From Lachnospiraceae bacterium UBA3820 (GTDB taxonomy: Bacteria; Bacillota; Clostridia; Lachnospirales; Lachnospiraceae): DNA of 16,542 nt. Positions 1 through 7,716 of the stretch are shown here, in pieces. The stretch's first letter is position 1. Every line of letters starts with the position of its first letter. The translations under genes were made by a program, and so were the position numbers. The DNA lies in contig DFDU01000120.1 of NCBI GenBank assembly GCA_002369325.1, forward strand, positions 1 to 16,542, written 5' to 3'. The notes beneath the pieces were generated by a model that saw only the letters and a program-made list of their open reading frames with translations, did no database searches and was not told the DNA's origin.

Positions 1-2425
1 CCTTGTCTGTCAATAGTTTCTCTACCAACTTGACAGCTTCATTTGCATCCTTTGAATATCCATCGGCACCGATTTCATCGGCAAAGTTCTGACTTACCAC
101 CGCACCGCCTATGATTATCTTATAATCAAGCTTGTTTTTTCTTACATAATCGACCACATCTTTCATTCTCATCATGGTCGTTGTCATAAGAGCCGAAAGA
201 CCTATTACGGATGCATTATTGTCCTTTGCCGCCTTTATTATCACATCAAGAGGGACATCTTTTCCGAGATCAATTACATTATATCCGTAATTTCTAAGCA
301 TAAGGCACACAAGGTTTTTACCGATATCATGAATATCTCCCTCAACCGTAGCCATAATTACCGTTTCCTTTGAAGGTCCGCTGTTTTCTCCGAGTAAAGG
401 CGTTATGTAATTAATCGCCATATCCATGGCTGTCGCCCCTGCTATAAGCTGAGGCAGGAAATATTTTTTCTTTTCAAAGAATTCTCCTACCTTATTTACA
501 GCCGGAATCAAATCATTATCTATAATGTCCTTGGGATTTCTGCCCTTTTCCAATTCGGCCTTTACATCCGATACGACAGTTTCCTTATTACCTTTTACGA
601 CATCTATATAGACTTTACTTCCTTCAAGACTTCCTGTCTTTTTTTTTTCGGAATCGGCAGCCACATTGGTTAGAGCAACTACATTTTCCACATATCTGTT
701 ATCGGATTCTTCTTTTGCCTTAAGCAAATCCGATGCAAGAGCCGCATTCATAAGCTGTGACTGTTCCGGATTACATATAGCCATGGTAAGTCCTTTATCT
801 ATAGCCATTGTAAGAAATGCTGTATTGACATTAATTCTTTCCGGAAGACCGAAGGAAATATTCGAAAGACCGCATACAGTCGGTATTCCCAGTTCATTTT
901 TACAATATTCGATAGTTTCAAGTGTTTCTATGGCAGCCTTTTTATTGGCTCCAACCGTGGATACAAGTCCGTCTATAACAAGATTTTCTTTAGGAACGCC
1001 TTCTTCTTTTGCTACCTGAAGAAGCTTTCCTATTATTTCTTTCTTTTCTTCAACACTGTCCGGAAGTCCCTTATCAGAAAGCGGAAGAAGGATACACATG
1101 GCTCCGTACTTTGCCGCAATCTTCATAAGCGGTCTGCATTTCTTTTCTTCATAAGAAATAGAATTTATAAGTGCACGTCCCGGATAAATCCTTAATGCCG
1201 CTTCTATGACATCAATATGACTCGAATCTATACAAAGAGGTAAATCGGAAACACTTATTACCGTATATATGGCTTTCTTCATCATTTCAAGCTCGTCAAT
1301 ACCGTTTGTTCCCATATTAATATCAAGAATATCAGCTCCGTGCTCGGTCTGGCTCTCTGCCATATCGGAAACCATATCAAGCTTTCCGCTTCTTAATTCT
1401 TCCTGAAGCTTTTTCTTGCCTGTAGGATTAATTCTTTCACCTATCACAAGAAATCTACCGTTTATATCAAGCTCACAAATCCTGCTTTCGCTCGAAAGAA
1501 CACCTTTTGTCTTACACAAATCCTCTTCCGTAAGAACCACATCTATATGCTTGACTGCTCTGCTTAAAGCTTCAATATGCTTTGGCGTTGAGCCACAGCA
1601 TCCACCGATAAGTCTGACACCTGCCTCAACAAGTTCTCTTCCGTATCCGGCAAATTCGGCAGGAGTCATAGGATAAACTGTACTTCCGTCTATAAACTGC
1701 GGAAGTCCGTTATTAGGCTTGGCAAAAACAGGAACTTTGGCATATTTAATCATTTTCTTTATAAGCGGAATAAGTTCTTTCGGACCGGTAGAACAATTAA
1801 TACCTACCGCATCAACACCGAGTGATTGAAGTACAACAACAGAAGCCTCCGGTGTAGCTCCAAAAAGAGTTTTTCCGTCCTCATTGAAGCTAAGGCTTAC
1901 CATAACAGGCAAATCACAAACCTCTTTAATTGCAATTACAGCTGCTCTTGCTTCCGCAAGACTCATCATCGTTTCAACCACAAACAAATCAACGCCTGCT
2001 TCACAAAGGATTGACGCCTGCTCCTTATATACGTCCACAAGCTCTTCAAATTCCATATCGCCTACAGGCATAAGCTGTTTTCCGGTCATGGTCAAATCAC
2101 CTGCCACATAGCCTCTGGATCCCTCAAGCGAAATAGCTTTCTTTGAAAGCTCTACAAGTCTGGTATTCATTTCGACAATCTTATCCGAAAGGCCGTATTC
2201 CGCAAGCTTGATTCTGTTTCCGGTAAATGTAGGTGCAAGAAGTATATTACTTCCCGCCTTTATATATGCTCTTTGAAGTTCAAGCATATGTTTTGGGTTC
2301 TCAAGAATCCATTTTTCAGGACATACACCCATAGGCATACCTTTTTCAAAAAGATTTGTACCTGTGGCTCCGTCAAGTATTACTATTCTGCTTTCTATAA
2401 GTTTTTTAAATAATTCTCTGGTCAT
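1..2425 (-). CDS. metH: Cobalamin-dependent methionine synthase (homocysteine methyltransferase), 3' end beyond window
   Basis: The protein transfers the methyl group of methyltetrahydrofolate to homocysteine through cobalamin, making methionine in the cytosol. The frame is open from an ATG at 2425 to the window edge, about 808 residues. In order I see a homocysteine-binding barrel (residues 1 to about 300) with the zinc cysteines C211 (INCSTGP) and C276/C277 (GGCCGS), a pterin-binding barrel (from about 326, VIGERINPTGKK), a helical cap (about 590-675) and a B12 domain with DIHDIGK, H699 being the axial cobalt ligand. The last visible residues match the end of a B12 domain, so the protein may stop just outside and lack the AdoMet reactivation domain of the E. 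coli enzyme; the edge prevents proof. The ATG overlaps the upstream phosphorylase stop (TAATG). The nearest AGGAG lies about 17 nt away, so translation probably depends on coupling. The cysteines, the histidine and the last codons share one frame, so I see no frameshift. Confidence 0.95.
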   Translation of the reverse strand, partial: MTRELFKKLIESRIVILDGATGTNLFEKGMPMGVCPEKWILENPKHMLELQRAYIKAGSNILLAPTFTGNRIKLAEYGLSDKIVEMNTRLVELSKKAISLEGSRGYVAGDLTMTGKQLMPVGDMEFEELVDVYKEQASILCEAGVDLFVVETMMSLAEARAAVIAIKEVCDLPVMVSLSFNEDGKTLFGATPEASVVVLQSLGVDAVGINCSTGPKELIPLIKKMIKYAKVPVFAKPNNGLPQFIDGSTVYPMTPAEFAGYGRELVEAGVRLIGGCCGSTPKHIEALSRAVKHIDVVLTEEDLCKTKGVLSSESRICELDINGRFLVIGERINPTGKKKLQEELRSGKLDMVSDMAESQTEHGADILDINMGTNGIDELEMMKKAIYTVISVSDLPLCIDSSHIDVIEAALRIYPGRALINSISYEEKKCRPLMKIAAKYGAMCILLPLSDKGLPDSVEEKKEIIGKLLQVAKEEGVPKENLVIDGLVSTVGANKKAAIETLETIEYCKNELGIPTVCGLSNISFGLPERINVNTAFLTMAIDKGLTMAICNPEQSQLMNAALASDLLKAKEESDNRYVENVVALTNVAADSEKKKTGSLEGSKVYIDVVKGNKETVVSDVKAELEKGRNPKDIIDNDLIPAVNKVGEFFEKKKYFLPQLIAGATAMDMAINYITPLLGENSGPSKETVIMATVEGDIHDIGKNLVCLMLRNYGYNVIDLGKDVPLDVIIKAAKDNNASVIGLSALMTTTMMRMKDVVDYVRKNKLDYKIIIGGAVVSQNFADEIGADGYSKDANEAVKLVEKLLTDK

Positions 2426-3246
2426 TATATCTTTTTAATAAACTCCTTAACAAGTCTTGTAAATTTATCCGAAATCATATCGGCCGTAGCTTTAACCTCT
2501 TCATGGTTCAATGCGGTTTTACTGATTCCTGCTGCCAAATTGGTAATGCATGAAATACCCACAATCCTCATACCCATATGCATGGCAGCCATAGCCTCGC
2601 AAGCCGTACTCATTCCTACCGCATCCGCACCGAGAGTTTTATACATCTTTATCTCGGCAGGCGTTTCATAATTGGGACCGGTTGTTTGAAGATAAACTCC
2701 ATCCTTTATATCAATATCAAGTTCTTTTGCGGTAGCATGCAGTATTTCCAATAATTCTCTGTCATAAACCTTTGACATGTCGGGAAATCTTACGCCGAGC
2801 GAATCATTATTTTCTCCGATCAGCGGCGACGGTACAAAGGATGTAATATGATCATTTATAGCCATAAGCGTTCCCGGTTCAAAACTATCATTAATTCCGC
2901 CTGCAGCATTTGTCAGAAGTAATTTCTTTGCTCCCATAAGCTTCATAATCCTAACAGGCATAACAACTCTATCCATTGTATATCCTTCATAATAATGAAC
3001 TCTTCCCTGCATGGCAACCACATTTTTATCAAACAGTTTTCCGATTATAAATCTTCCTTCATGACCTGAAACCGTAGAAACCGGAAAGCCCGGTATATCC
3101 TTATATTCTATGATTTCTTTATTCTCAATACACTCAGCGAAGCCACCGAGTCCCGAACCCAAAATAATAGCAATTTCAGGTTTTTTTACAAGAATTTTAT
3201 TTATATATTCCAATGCTGTATTTAATTCTTCTTCAACTCTTGTCAC
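2425..3246 (-). CDS. punA: Purine nucleoside phosphorylase (trimeric type)
   Basis: This enzyme reversibly phosphorolyses purine (deoxy)nucleosides to base and (deoxy)ribose 1-phosphate, in purine salvage. The 273 residues match the trimeric, human-type family. Aligned by eye with the human enzyme, the phosphate-site residues are S31 (GSGLG), R82, H84 and S213. The base- and sugar-site residues are Y193/E194 (TGPNYETPAE), M212 (GADAVGMST) and N236. N236 is the residue typical of 6-oxopurine (inosine/guanosine) enzymes; methylthioadenosine phosphorylases carry Asp there, so I prefer PNP over MTAP. The start is a GTG at 3246, preceded by GAGGTG at a good distance. It lies 45 nt after the L,D-transpeptidase gene and its stop overlaps the metH start, so all three genes may share one transcript. 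Family assignment is firm; exact substrate preference is inferred. Confidence 0.95.
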   Translation of the reverse strand: MTRVEEELNTALEYINKILVKKPEIAIILGSGLGGFAECIENKEIIEYKDIPGFPVSTVSGHEGRFIIGKLFDKNVVAMQGRVHYYEGYTMDRVVMPVRIMKLMGAKKLLLTNAAGGINDSFEPGTLMAINDHITSFVPSPLIGENNDSLGVRFPDMSKVYDRELLEILHATAKELDIDIKDGVYLQTTGPNYETPAEIKMYKTLGADAVGMSTACEAMAAMHMGMRIVGISCITNLAAGISKTALNHEEVKATADMISDKFTRLVKEFIKKI

Positions 3247-3291
3247 TTATAACACCTCACATTTTAAAATATAATTTTTTCCCCATAAAGA

Positions 3292-5067
3292 CTAATCCAG
3301 ATAAGTAATTTCATCCTCCCAATAACAAACAACAGGCATACCTTTTTCAACCAATTGGAATATCTCACCTGCTGCCTCAAGCGAAAGATTTATACAACCG
3401 TGAGAACCGTCATATTTATAATAATCTTCACCGAATTTTGATTTCCATGTAGCATCATGCATTCCGATACCGCCGTTAAAAGGCATCCAATATGCAACAG
3501 GAGTCTCATATCCCGGACCTCTGAGTATGGCATGCTGCTGAGTATATGTTATCGGATAAACTCCACCCGGAGTACCCATTCCTCTGCTTTCGTTTCCCGA
3601 TACACAAAGCGTATCATATACAACCTTGCCGTCTCTTATTATATATACATGCTGATCGGTCAGATCGATTTCCACATAATTATCGCCTATATCATTCATA
3701 TCACAAAGAGTATATGCATCTGTAATACAGGCAGGTTCCTTTACGAAATCATGTTTCTTAATCATCTCATCATAAAGTTCTTGTTCTTCTGCTTCTTCAT
3801 CAATCTGCCAACCGTAATAACCGCCGCTTATAAGAATATGCTTTTTATCATGGGTATAAAACTCTCTATCCTTATGATATGTTGTAAATTCTTCTGCGAA
3901 CTTCTTTGCATAAAGCCTGACATTGGTCTCGCTTATCTCAACATTTCCGTTTGAATCTATATATGCCATCTTGGTAAGCTCTTCTTTAGGTATTTGATAA
4001 ATATACCCCTTAAAATCATACTGAGCTTTTATATCAAGGTAATCCTCAGCCTTTTTCATTGTATTTTGTATAGAATCCGATTCCGATGTAATATCGGCAA
4101 TCTTATAGCAGTCTTCATTTTCTATAACAAGTTCTGTTTCAAAATTATTTATGGCATCCACATATGCATTTTTTACAAGTTCGTAATCAAGAACGGTTCC
4201 GTCGGTTTCCTTAATAAGCTTTGCCTCTCCGTCTTCAAGCCTTACATATGCATCCTCCGGCTCTATCATATTATTTCTGTCCAGATAATATAATGAGTTA
4301 AGATATTTATCAAGATTTGTCTCCGAATAATCAAGCTTATATCCCACTTCCAAATCGCTATCCTCAAAGAAATACATAAACCAAATGAACGGATTTTGTT
4401 CTTTTTTCACCTGTTTCATACTTTTCTTAAGAACAACTTTTCCGTCGACATCAGCCGGCTTCATAACTTCACTTCCGTTTCTGTAATCTACGGTAAGGGT
4501 ATATCTGTCGGCATCCTTTTGAATAAGATCATTTGCTTCATTTATACTTTTATATGAAACATCGATATCGTTAATCTTTGAATTACCAACAAAAAAATTA
4601 GCACAATAAACCACGCCTCCAAAATAAATCAATAAAATTGCAGACAATGTAATTAATAGTGCTTTTTTCTTTTTCTTCTTCTTTTTTTTGAATTTTTCTA
4701 CACTCGGATCTATAAACGGAATAAGGGAAATATCATCCTTCTCAACTTTTTCTTTTGATTTTTCTGTTTTCCCTGTCGTTTCTTCTTTTACTTCTGATTT
4801 TTCTGTTTTACCAGTCTCTTCTTCTTTTACTTCTGATTTTTCTGTTTTACCGGTCGCTTCTTCTTTTACTTCTGATTTTTCTGCCTTATCAGACTCTTTG
4901 CTTACAGGATTTTCTGCTATATCTTTGTTTTCGTTTTCAACCAAACGATTCTCTTTTTCATCAGCAGCCTTTGAATCCGCCAGTTTTTTTTCTTTAATTT
5001 CGTCAAGAACCTCATTCATTACTTTTTCTTTAAGTTCTTTTTCTTTGTTATCTGTGTGGTAATCCAT
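3292..5067 (-). CDS. Membrane-anchored L,D-transpeptidase (YkuD domain) with charged cytoplasmic tail
   Basis: The 591-residue protein is a predicted peptidoglycan cross-linking enzyme, forming 3-3 links or attaching ligands to tetrapeptide stems outside the membrane. Residues 1-135 are very rich in Lys and Glu and hold three 13-residue repeats (64-102, consensus KSEVKEExTGKTE), ending in an unbroken lysine run. One membrane helix follows (about 136-158), giving an N-in, C-out topology. Residues about 160-460 look like the putative peptidoglycan-binding region (PG_binding_4 type) found in clostridial and enterococcal L,D-transpeptidases. The YkuD catalytic domain spans about 463-588, with H537 (GIGMHD) and the motif SHGCINLS, giving H556 and nucleophile C558. 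An in-frame TAA at 5076 sits just upstream, so the ATG at 5067 is the first possible ATG. Its ribosome binding site is weak: a GAAGGGA lies about 25-30 nt away. A promoter is proposed upstream at 5147-5175. Confidence 0.92.
   Translation of the reverse strand: MDYHTDNKEKELKEKVMNEVLDEIKEKKLADSKAADEKENRLVENENKDIAENPVSKESDKAEKSEVKEEATGKTEKSEVKEEETGKTEKSEVKEETTGKTEKSKEKVEKDDISLIPFIDPSVEKFKKKKKKKKKALLITLSAILLIYFGGVVYCANFFVGNSKINDIDVSYKSINEANDLIQKDADRYTLTVDYRNGSEVMKPADVDGKVVLKKSMKQVKKEQNPFIWFMYFFEDSDLEVGYKLDYSETNLDKYLNSLYYLDRNNMIEPEDAYVRLEDGEAKLIKETDGTVLDYELVKNAYVDAINNFETELVIENEDCYKIADITSESDSIQNTMKKAEDYLDIKAQYDFKGYIYQIPKEELTKMAYIDSNGNVEISETNVRLYAKKFAEEFTTYHKDREFYTHDKKHILISGGYYGWQIDEEAEEQELYDEMIKKHDFVKEPACITDAYTLCDMNDIGDNYVEIDLTDQHVYIIRDGKVVYDTLCVSGNESRGMGTPGGVYPITYTQQHAILRGPGYETPVAYWMPFNGGIGMHDATWKSKFGEDYYKYDGSHGCINLSLEAAGEIFQLVEKGMPVVCYWEDEITYLD
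4762..4878 (-). repeat. Three in-frame 39-bp tandem repeats in the L,D-transpeptidase gene
   Basis: Three consecutive 39-nt units encode residues 64-76, 77-89 and 90-102, which differ only at the eighth residue (A, E or T). A fourth, degenerate unit begins after them (KSKEK). The units are nearly identical at DNA level, so copy number could change by slippage or recombination without breaking the frame. The repeat lies in the charged cytoplasmic tail, not in a catalytic domain. Confidence 0.9.
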
Positions 5068-5146
5068 ATTTTTTTATGCAAAACAAAAATTGCAATCCCT
5101 TCATAATACTTTATATTGTGTGCACCAATAGTCCGTAACACAAAAT

Positions 5147-5175
5147 ATAATATATTATAATTTGTTTTTTTTCAA
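5147..5175 (-). promoter_or_regulatory. Probable sigma-A promoter of the L,D-transpeptidase gene
   Basis: On the minus strand TTGAAA (5170-5175) is followed after 17 nt by TATTAT (5147-5152), each close to consensus. It sits between the upstream terminator and the ATG at 5067, which fits an independent transcript for the L,D-transpeptidase, phosphorylase and metH genes. The surroundings are very AT-rich, so other -10 candidates overlap (TATAAT at 5154-5159, for example). Confidence 0.4.
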
Positions 5176-5187
5176 CAAAAATCGAAA

Positions 5188-5221
5188 AAAAAGCCTTAAA
5201 TGTTATCATTTAAGGCTTTTT
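5188..5221 (-). terminator. Strong rho-independent terminator after the metallophosphoesterase gene
   Basis: A 15-bp perfect stem (arms 5188-5202 and 5207-5221, loop TTAT) is built around AAGCCTTAAATG. Read on the minus strand, the arm runs into a continuous T-tract at 5185-5193. It lies 71 nt after the stop of the phosphoesterase gene and ends that leftward transcript. The plus-strand reading also has a short T-run, but no gene points at it from that side. Confidence 0.88.
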
Positions 5222-5292
5222 AGCTCCGGTATGTTCCATGTCGTTAACTATTTTATTTGTTGCCTAAACACTTTATCCTTTATTTTTATAAG

Positions 5293-6180
5293 TTAATTCA
5301 ATTCAACAACCAATATTTCCGGTATATTATTAAACCGTATTTTTATGGAATGTGAACCGATTCCCCCAGATAAAAGCATTATTTTTCCATTTTTTTCATA
5401 TTTTCCGTAATCATAATGAGGAAAAAGTCGAGGTTTTGGTGATATAACTCCACCGATTAACGGAAGTCTTACCATACCTCCGTGCACATGACCTGAAAAT
5501 GTAAGGTCTGCTCCCCATTTTGCATAGCTATCAAAATAATCGGGATTATGAGCTATAAGCATGTTAAATATATCTTTGTCCGATTTTCCTATATATTTTT
5601 CAATATCTTTCACATCAGGTCTTAATTTAGAAAACCTTTGATAATAGGACAAATCAATATCAAGTCCGTAAATATTTATCTTCTTATCAGCTCGGTTTAT
5701 TTCTATTTTCTTATTATTCATAAAACAAAAATCATGTTTCCCTTTATGATTTTGAATTATTTTATAATAATCATCCCAATTATCCTTCAGCAAATCCTTA
5801 ACCATCATACGTTTTTCATGGTTTCCTATTCCGTAAAATACATCAGCAATATCAGAAAGCTTTATTATATTCCCGGCTGTTTTTATATTTTTTTCAAAAT
5901 TTTTGGTATTAGCAACCGGCATATCTCCCGCAAGAATTATAAAATCAGGCTTTAGCTCTCTTATTTTATTAAACAGCTTTTCATTATCATTTCCGTAAAA
6001 TGCATTATGCAAATCAGAAATTACAACAAGCTTTGTATTTTTAAATTCTTCCGGGATTTTTTTATTGAATATTTTATAACGAGTCACCTTGAATATTTTG
6101 TGTTCCCTTACACTTTCAATAATAATTATTACGAGTGCCGTAAGCATTATTATCGAAATACAGGATATAATTTTCAGCAT
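5293..6180 (-). CDS. Membrane-anchored metallophosphoesterase (YkuE-like)
   Basis: This is a calcineurin-type phosphoesterase of 295 residues using two metal ions; its substrate cannot be read from sequence. An N-terminal membrane helix (about 2-22) anchors the catalytic domain. The metal-site motifs are complete: D56xH58 (ISDLHN), G85D86, G119NHE122, H211 (AHNPD) and G230HVH233. The signature resembles the B. subtilis YkuE family. The ATG at 6180 has GGGAG a few bases upstream. It follows the carboxypeptidase gene by 38 nt and precedes a strong terminator, so these two probably form one operon. Since ykuD and ykuE are neighbours in B. subtilis, finding a YkuD-domain gene next door here suggests a role linked to the cell envelope; that is inference. 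Confidence 0.9.
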   Translation of the reverse strand: MLKIISCISIIMLTALVIIIIESVREHKIFKVTRYKIFNKKIPEEFKNTKLVVISDLHNAFYGNDNEKLFNKIRELKPDFIILAGDMPVANTKNFEKNIKTAGNIIKLSDIADVFYGIGNHEKRMMVKDLLKDNWDDYYKIIQNHKGKHDFCFMNNKKIEINRADKKINIYGLDIDLSYYQRFSKLRPDVKDIEKYIGKSDKDIFNMLIAHNPDYFDSYAKWGADLTFSGHVHGGMVRLPLIGGVISPKPRLFPHYDYGKYEKNGKIMLLSGGIGSHSIKIRFNNIPEILVVELN

Positions 6181-6218
6181 ATTTTCTCCCTATCAGGTAT
6201 ATTATTCCATAATCCCTA

Positions 6219-7505
6219 TTATTTTACCATAAATGTCTTTCCAAATAAAGACTTTAAGCTTTGAATATAAGAAATTTTTTCAACATCCTCGGATGAATAA
6301 ATATATTCTTCATGTATAACATTTCCATCGTAAGAATATTGAACCACACCCAGAATATCTCCTTTAAAAACCGGAGCTTTTATATCATTATATAATATGA
6401 TTTCTTTAATTACTCTTTCAGGTTTTTGATTTATTAGCACAAATTGATTATTTTTTATCGGTTCAACCCCGGCATAATCCTTTATACCGTTATTTATCGG
6501 GATTTTAAAATCAGTTGGAAGGGTTTCGGTATCATTATAAAGTGTGCATTTTGCAAAGCCGTAATCCAAAAGTTTTCCTGCTTCATTATTACGTATTTCC
6601 TTGGTTTCGGCTCCCATTATTACCGCAATAAGTTCGATTCCGTTTCTTTCGGCTGTTGCGGACATACAATACTTTGCCTGCGAGGTATATCCTGTTTTTA
6701 GTCCGGTAGCTCCCGTATACTGATTTAAAAATTTATTGGTATTTGCAAGGTCAAATCTGTTTTCTCCTCTTTTTGTCCTGTGAACTATCGAATCCATCCA
6801 TATAGTTGAAAAATCCCTTATTTCCTTATGTTTTGTAATAAGTTCCCTTGACATTATTGCTATGTCTCTCGCAGTAGTAAGATGAGTTTCATTTTCAAGT
6901 CCGCAGGCGTTTGCAAAATGAGTATTTTCCATACCAAGCTCTTTTGCACGCTCGTTCATCATACCGACAAAGGCTTCTTCACTGCCTGCTATATGCTCTG
7001 CCATAGCAACCGCAGCATCATTTCCCGATGCAATTTCAATACATTTTATCATATCCTTTACCGTCTGTTCTTCTCCTGCTTCAAAAAAACATTGGGAACC
7101 ACCCATGGAAGCAGCATGTTCAGAAACGGTAACTATGTCATCCATCGTTGTACTTCCGTCATCAATTGCTTCAAATATCAGTAATAGTGTCATTATTTTT
7201 GTAACCGATGCCGGTCTTAACATCTCATCGGCATTTTTTTCATATATTATTTTGCCCGATTCAGCCTCCATTACAATTGCGGATTTTGATTGAAGTGAAA
7301 GCTCATCGCCGTTTATTGAATCGTTTGTATCGGTATCTGTCTCATTTAAATTTACTTCTGACGAATTAACTTCTGTATCCGTTGATTGTCCCGTATCGGA
7401 AATATTATCAGCATTTCCCGCATATGTAACCTGACAGTTTAATGTCAGACAAAGAGGTATAACCGAAACTGCCAATACTCTTTTTAATCTGTTTAATATT
7501 TTCAT
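6219..7505 (-). CDS. D-alanyl-D-alanine carboxypeptidase (penicillin-binding protein, DacF/DacA type)
   Basis: This low-molecular-weight PBP removes the terminal D-Ala from peptidoglycan pentapeptides outside the membrane, limiting cross-linking. The 428-residue protein has a signal peptide (hydrophobic core about 9-22, likely cleavage near TYAG at residues 27-30). A 35-residue linker rich in Ser, Thr, Asp and Asn follows, then the peptidase S11 domain with S100-VTK103 (nucleophile and general base), S160-G-N162 and K270-T-G272. The region from about 310 to 410 fits the C-terminal beta domain of this family, and the last 16 residues could form a short membrane-binding amphipathic helix. The ATG at 7505 is preceded by AAAGGAT at good spacing. 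It is first in a two-gene unit with the metallophosphoesterase and is transcribed divergently from aroF. The tetrapeptides it makes are donors for L,D-transpeptidases such as the one two genes away. Confidence 0.93.
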   Translation of the reverse strand: MKILNRLKRVLAVSVIPLCLTLNCQVTYAGNADNISDTGQSTDTEVNSSEVNLNETDTDTNDSINGDELSLQSKSAIVMEAESGKIIYEKNADEMLRPASVTKIMTLLLIFEAIDDGSTTMDDIVTVSEHAASMGGSQCFFEAGEEQTVKDMIKCIEIASGNDAAVAMAEHIAGSEEAFVGMMNERAKELGMENTHFANACGLENETHLTTARDIAIMSRELITKHKEIRDFSTIWMDSIVHRTKRGENRFDLANTNKFLNQYTGATGLKTGYTSQAKYCMSATAERNGIELIAVIMGAETKEIRNNEAGKLLDYGFAKCTLYNDTETLPTDFKIPINNGIKDYAGVEPIKNNQFVLINQKPERVIKEIILYNDIKAPVFKGDILGVVQYSYDGNVIHEEYIYSSEDVEKISYIQSLKSLFGKTFMVK

Positions 7506-7635
7506 ATATATTATCCTTTAATTTATTCTACAAATAATATATTTAAAATTTATGTTTTTTATGATAATACTTCATGTATATTGATTATTTGCTCATCCGG
7601 TTTTGGAAATATAATAAAAAATTTTAAAAAAAAGC

Positions 7636-7664
7636 TTGACTTTTACACTTTAATCCGTTAAATT
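7636..7664 (+). promoter_or_regulatory. Probable sigma-A promoter of aroF-asnB
   Basis: TTGACT (7636-7641), a 17-nt spacer and TAAATT (7659-7664) stand 53 nt before the aroF ATG. The -35 is 5/6 and the -10 4/6 to consensus. The ribosome binding site AAGGAG (7702-7707) is 9 nt from the ATG. The position matches an inverted repeat described separately. Confidence 0.55.
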
Positions 7665-7671
7665 GTAAAAG
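7640..7671 (+). promoter_or_regulatory. Inverted repeat overlapping the aroF promoter (candidate operator)
   Basis: The arms CTTTTACACTTTAA (7640-7653) and TTAAATTGTAAAAG (7658-7671) are inverted copies with 13 of 14 positions matching, around a 4-nt centre TCCG. The element covers the promoter from the end of the -35 through the -10. That is where a dimeric repressor would block RNA polymerase. I do not recognise the motif as the site of a named regulator. An mRNA hairpin is less likely because the likely transcription start lies at or after its right end. Confidence 0.55.
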
Positions 7672-7716
7672 TGAATCAAATGAATTTAAATAATATACAT
7701 CAAGGAGATTATTGTT

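Noticed and set aside
666..2111. Several plus-strand open frames opposite metH
   Set aside because: The minus strand carries a continuous MetH with all conserved motifs; the plus-strand products resemble no family and lack ribosome binding sites.
2425..3246. Methylthioadenosine phosphorylase, suggested by the metH neighbour
   Set aside because: The base-site residue is Asn (N236), as in inosine/guanosine enzymes, not the Asp of MTAP.
4762..4878. Regular 39-bp repeats as a CRISPR array
   Set aside because: The units are directly adjacent without unique spacers and encode an in-frame peptide repeat.
4688..5062. Plus-strand Ser/Phe-repeat open frame
   Set aside because: It is the antisense image of the Lys/Glu-rich repeats in the L,D-transpeptidase gene.
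6219..7505. Lipobox in the carboxypeptidase signal (LTLNC)
   Set aside because: Asn precedes the Cys, which does not fit a lipobox, and a normal signal peptidase site follows.
7506..7716. Riboswitch or T-box leader upstream of aroF
   Set aside because: The proposed promoter leaves a leader of only about 45 nt, too short, and no T-box or known aptamer motif is visible.
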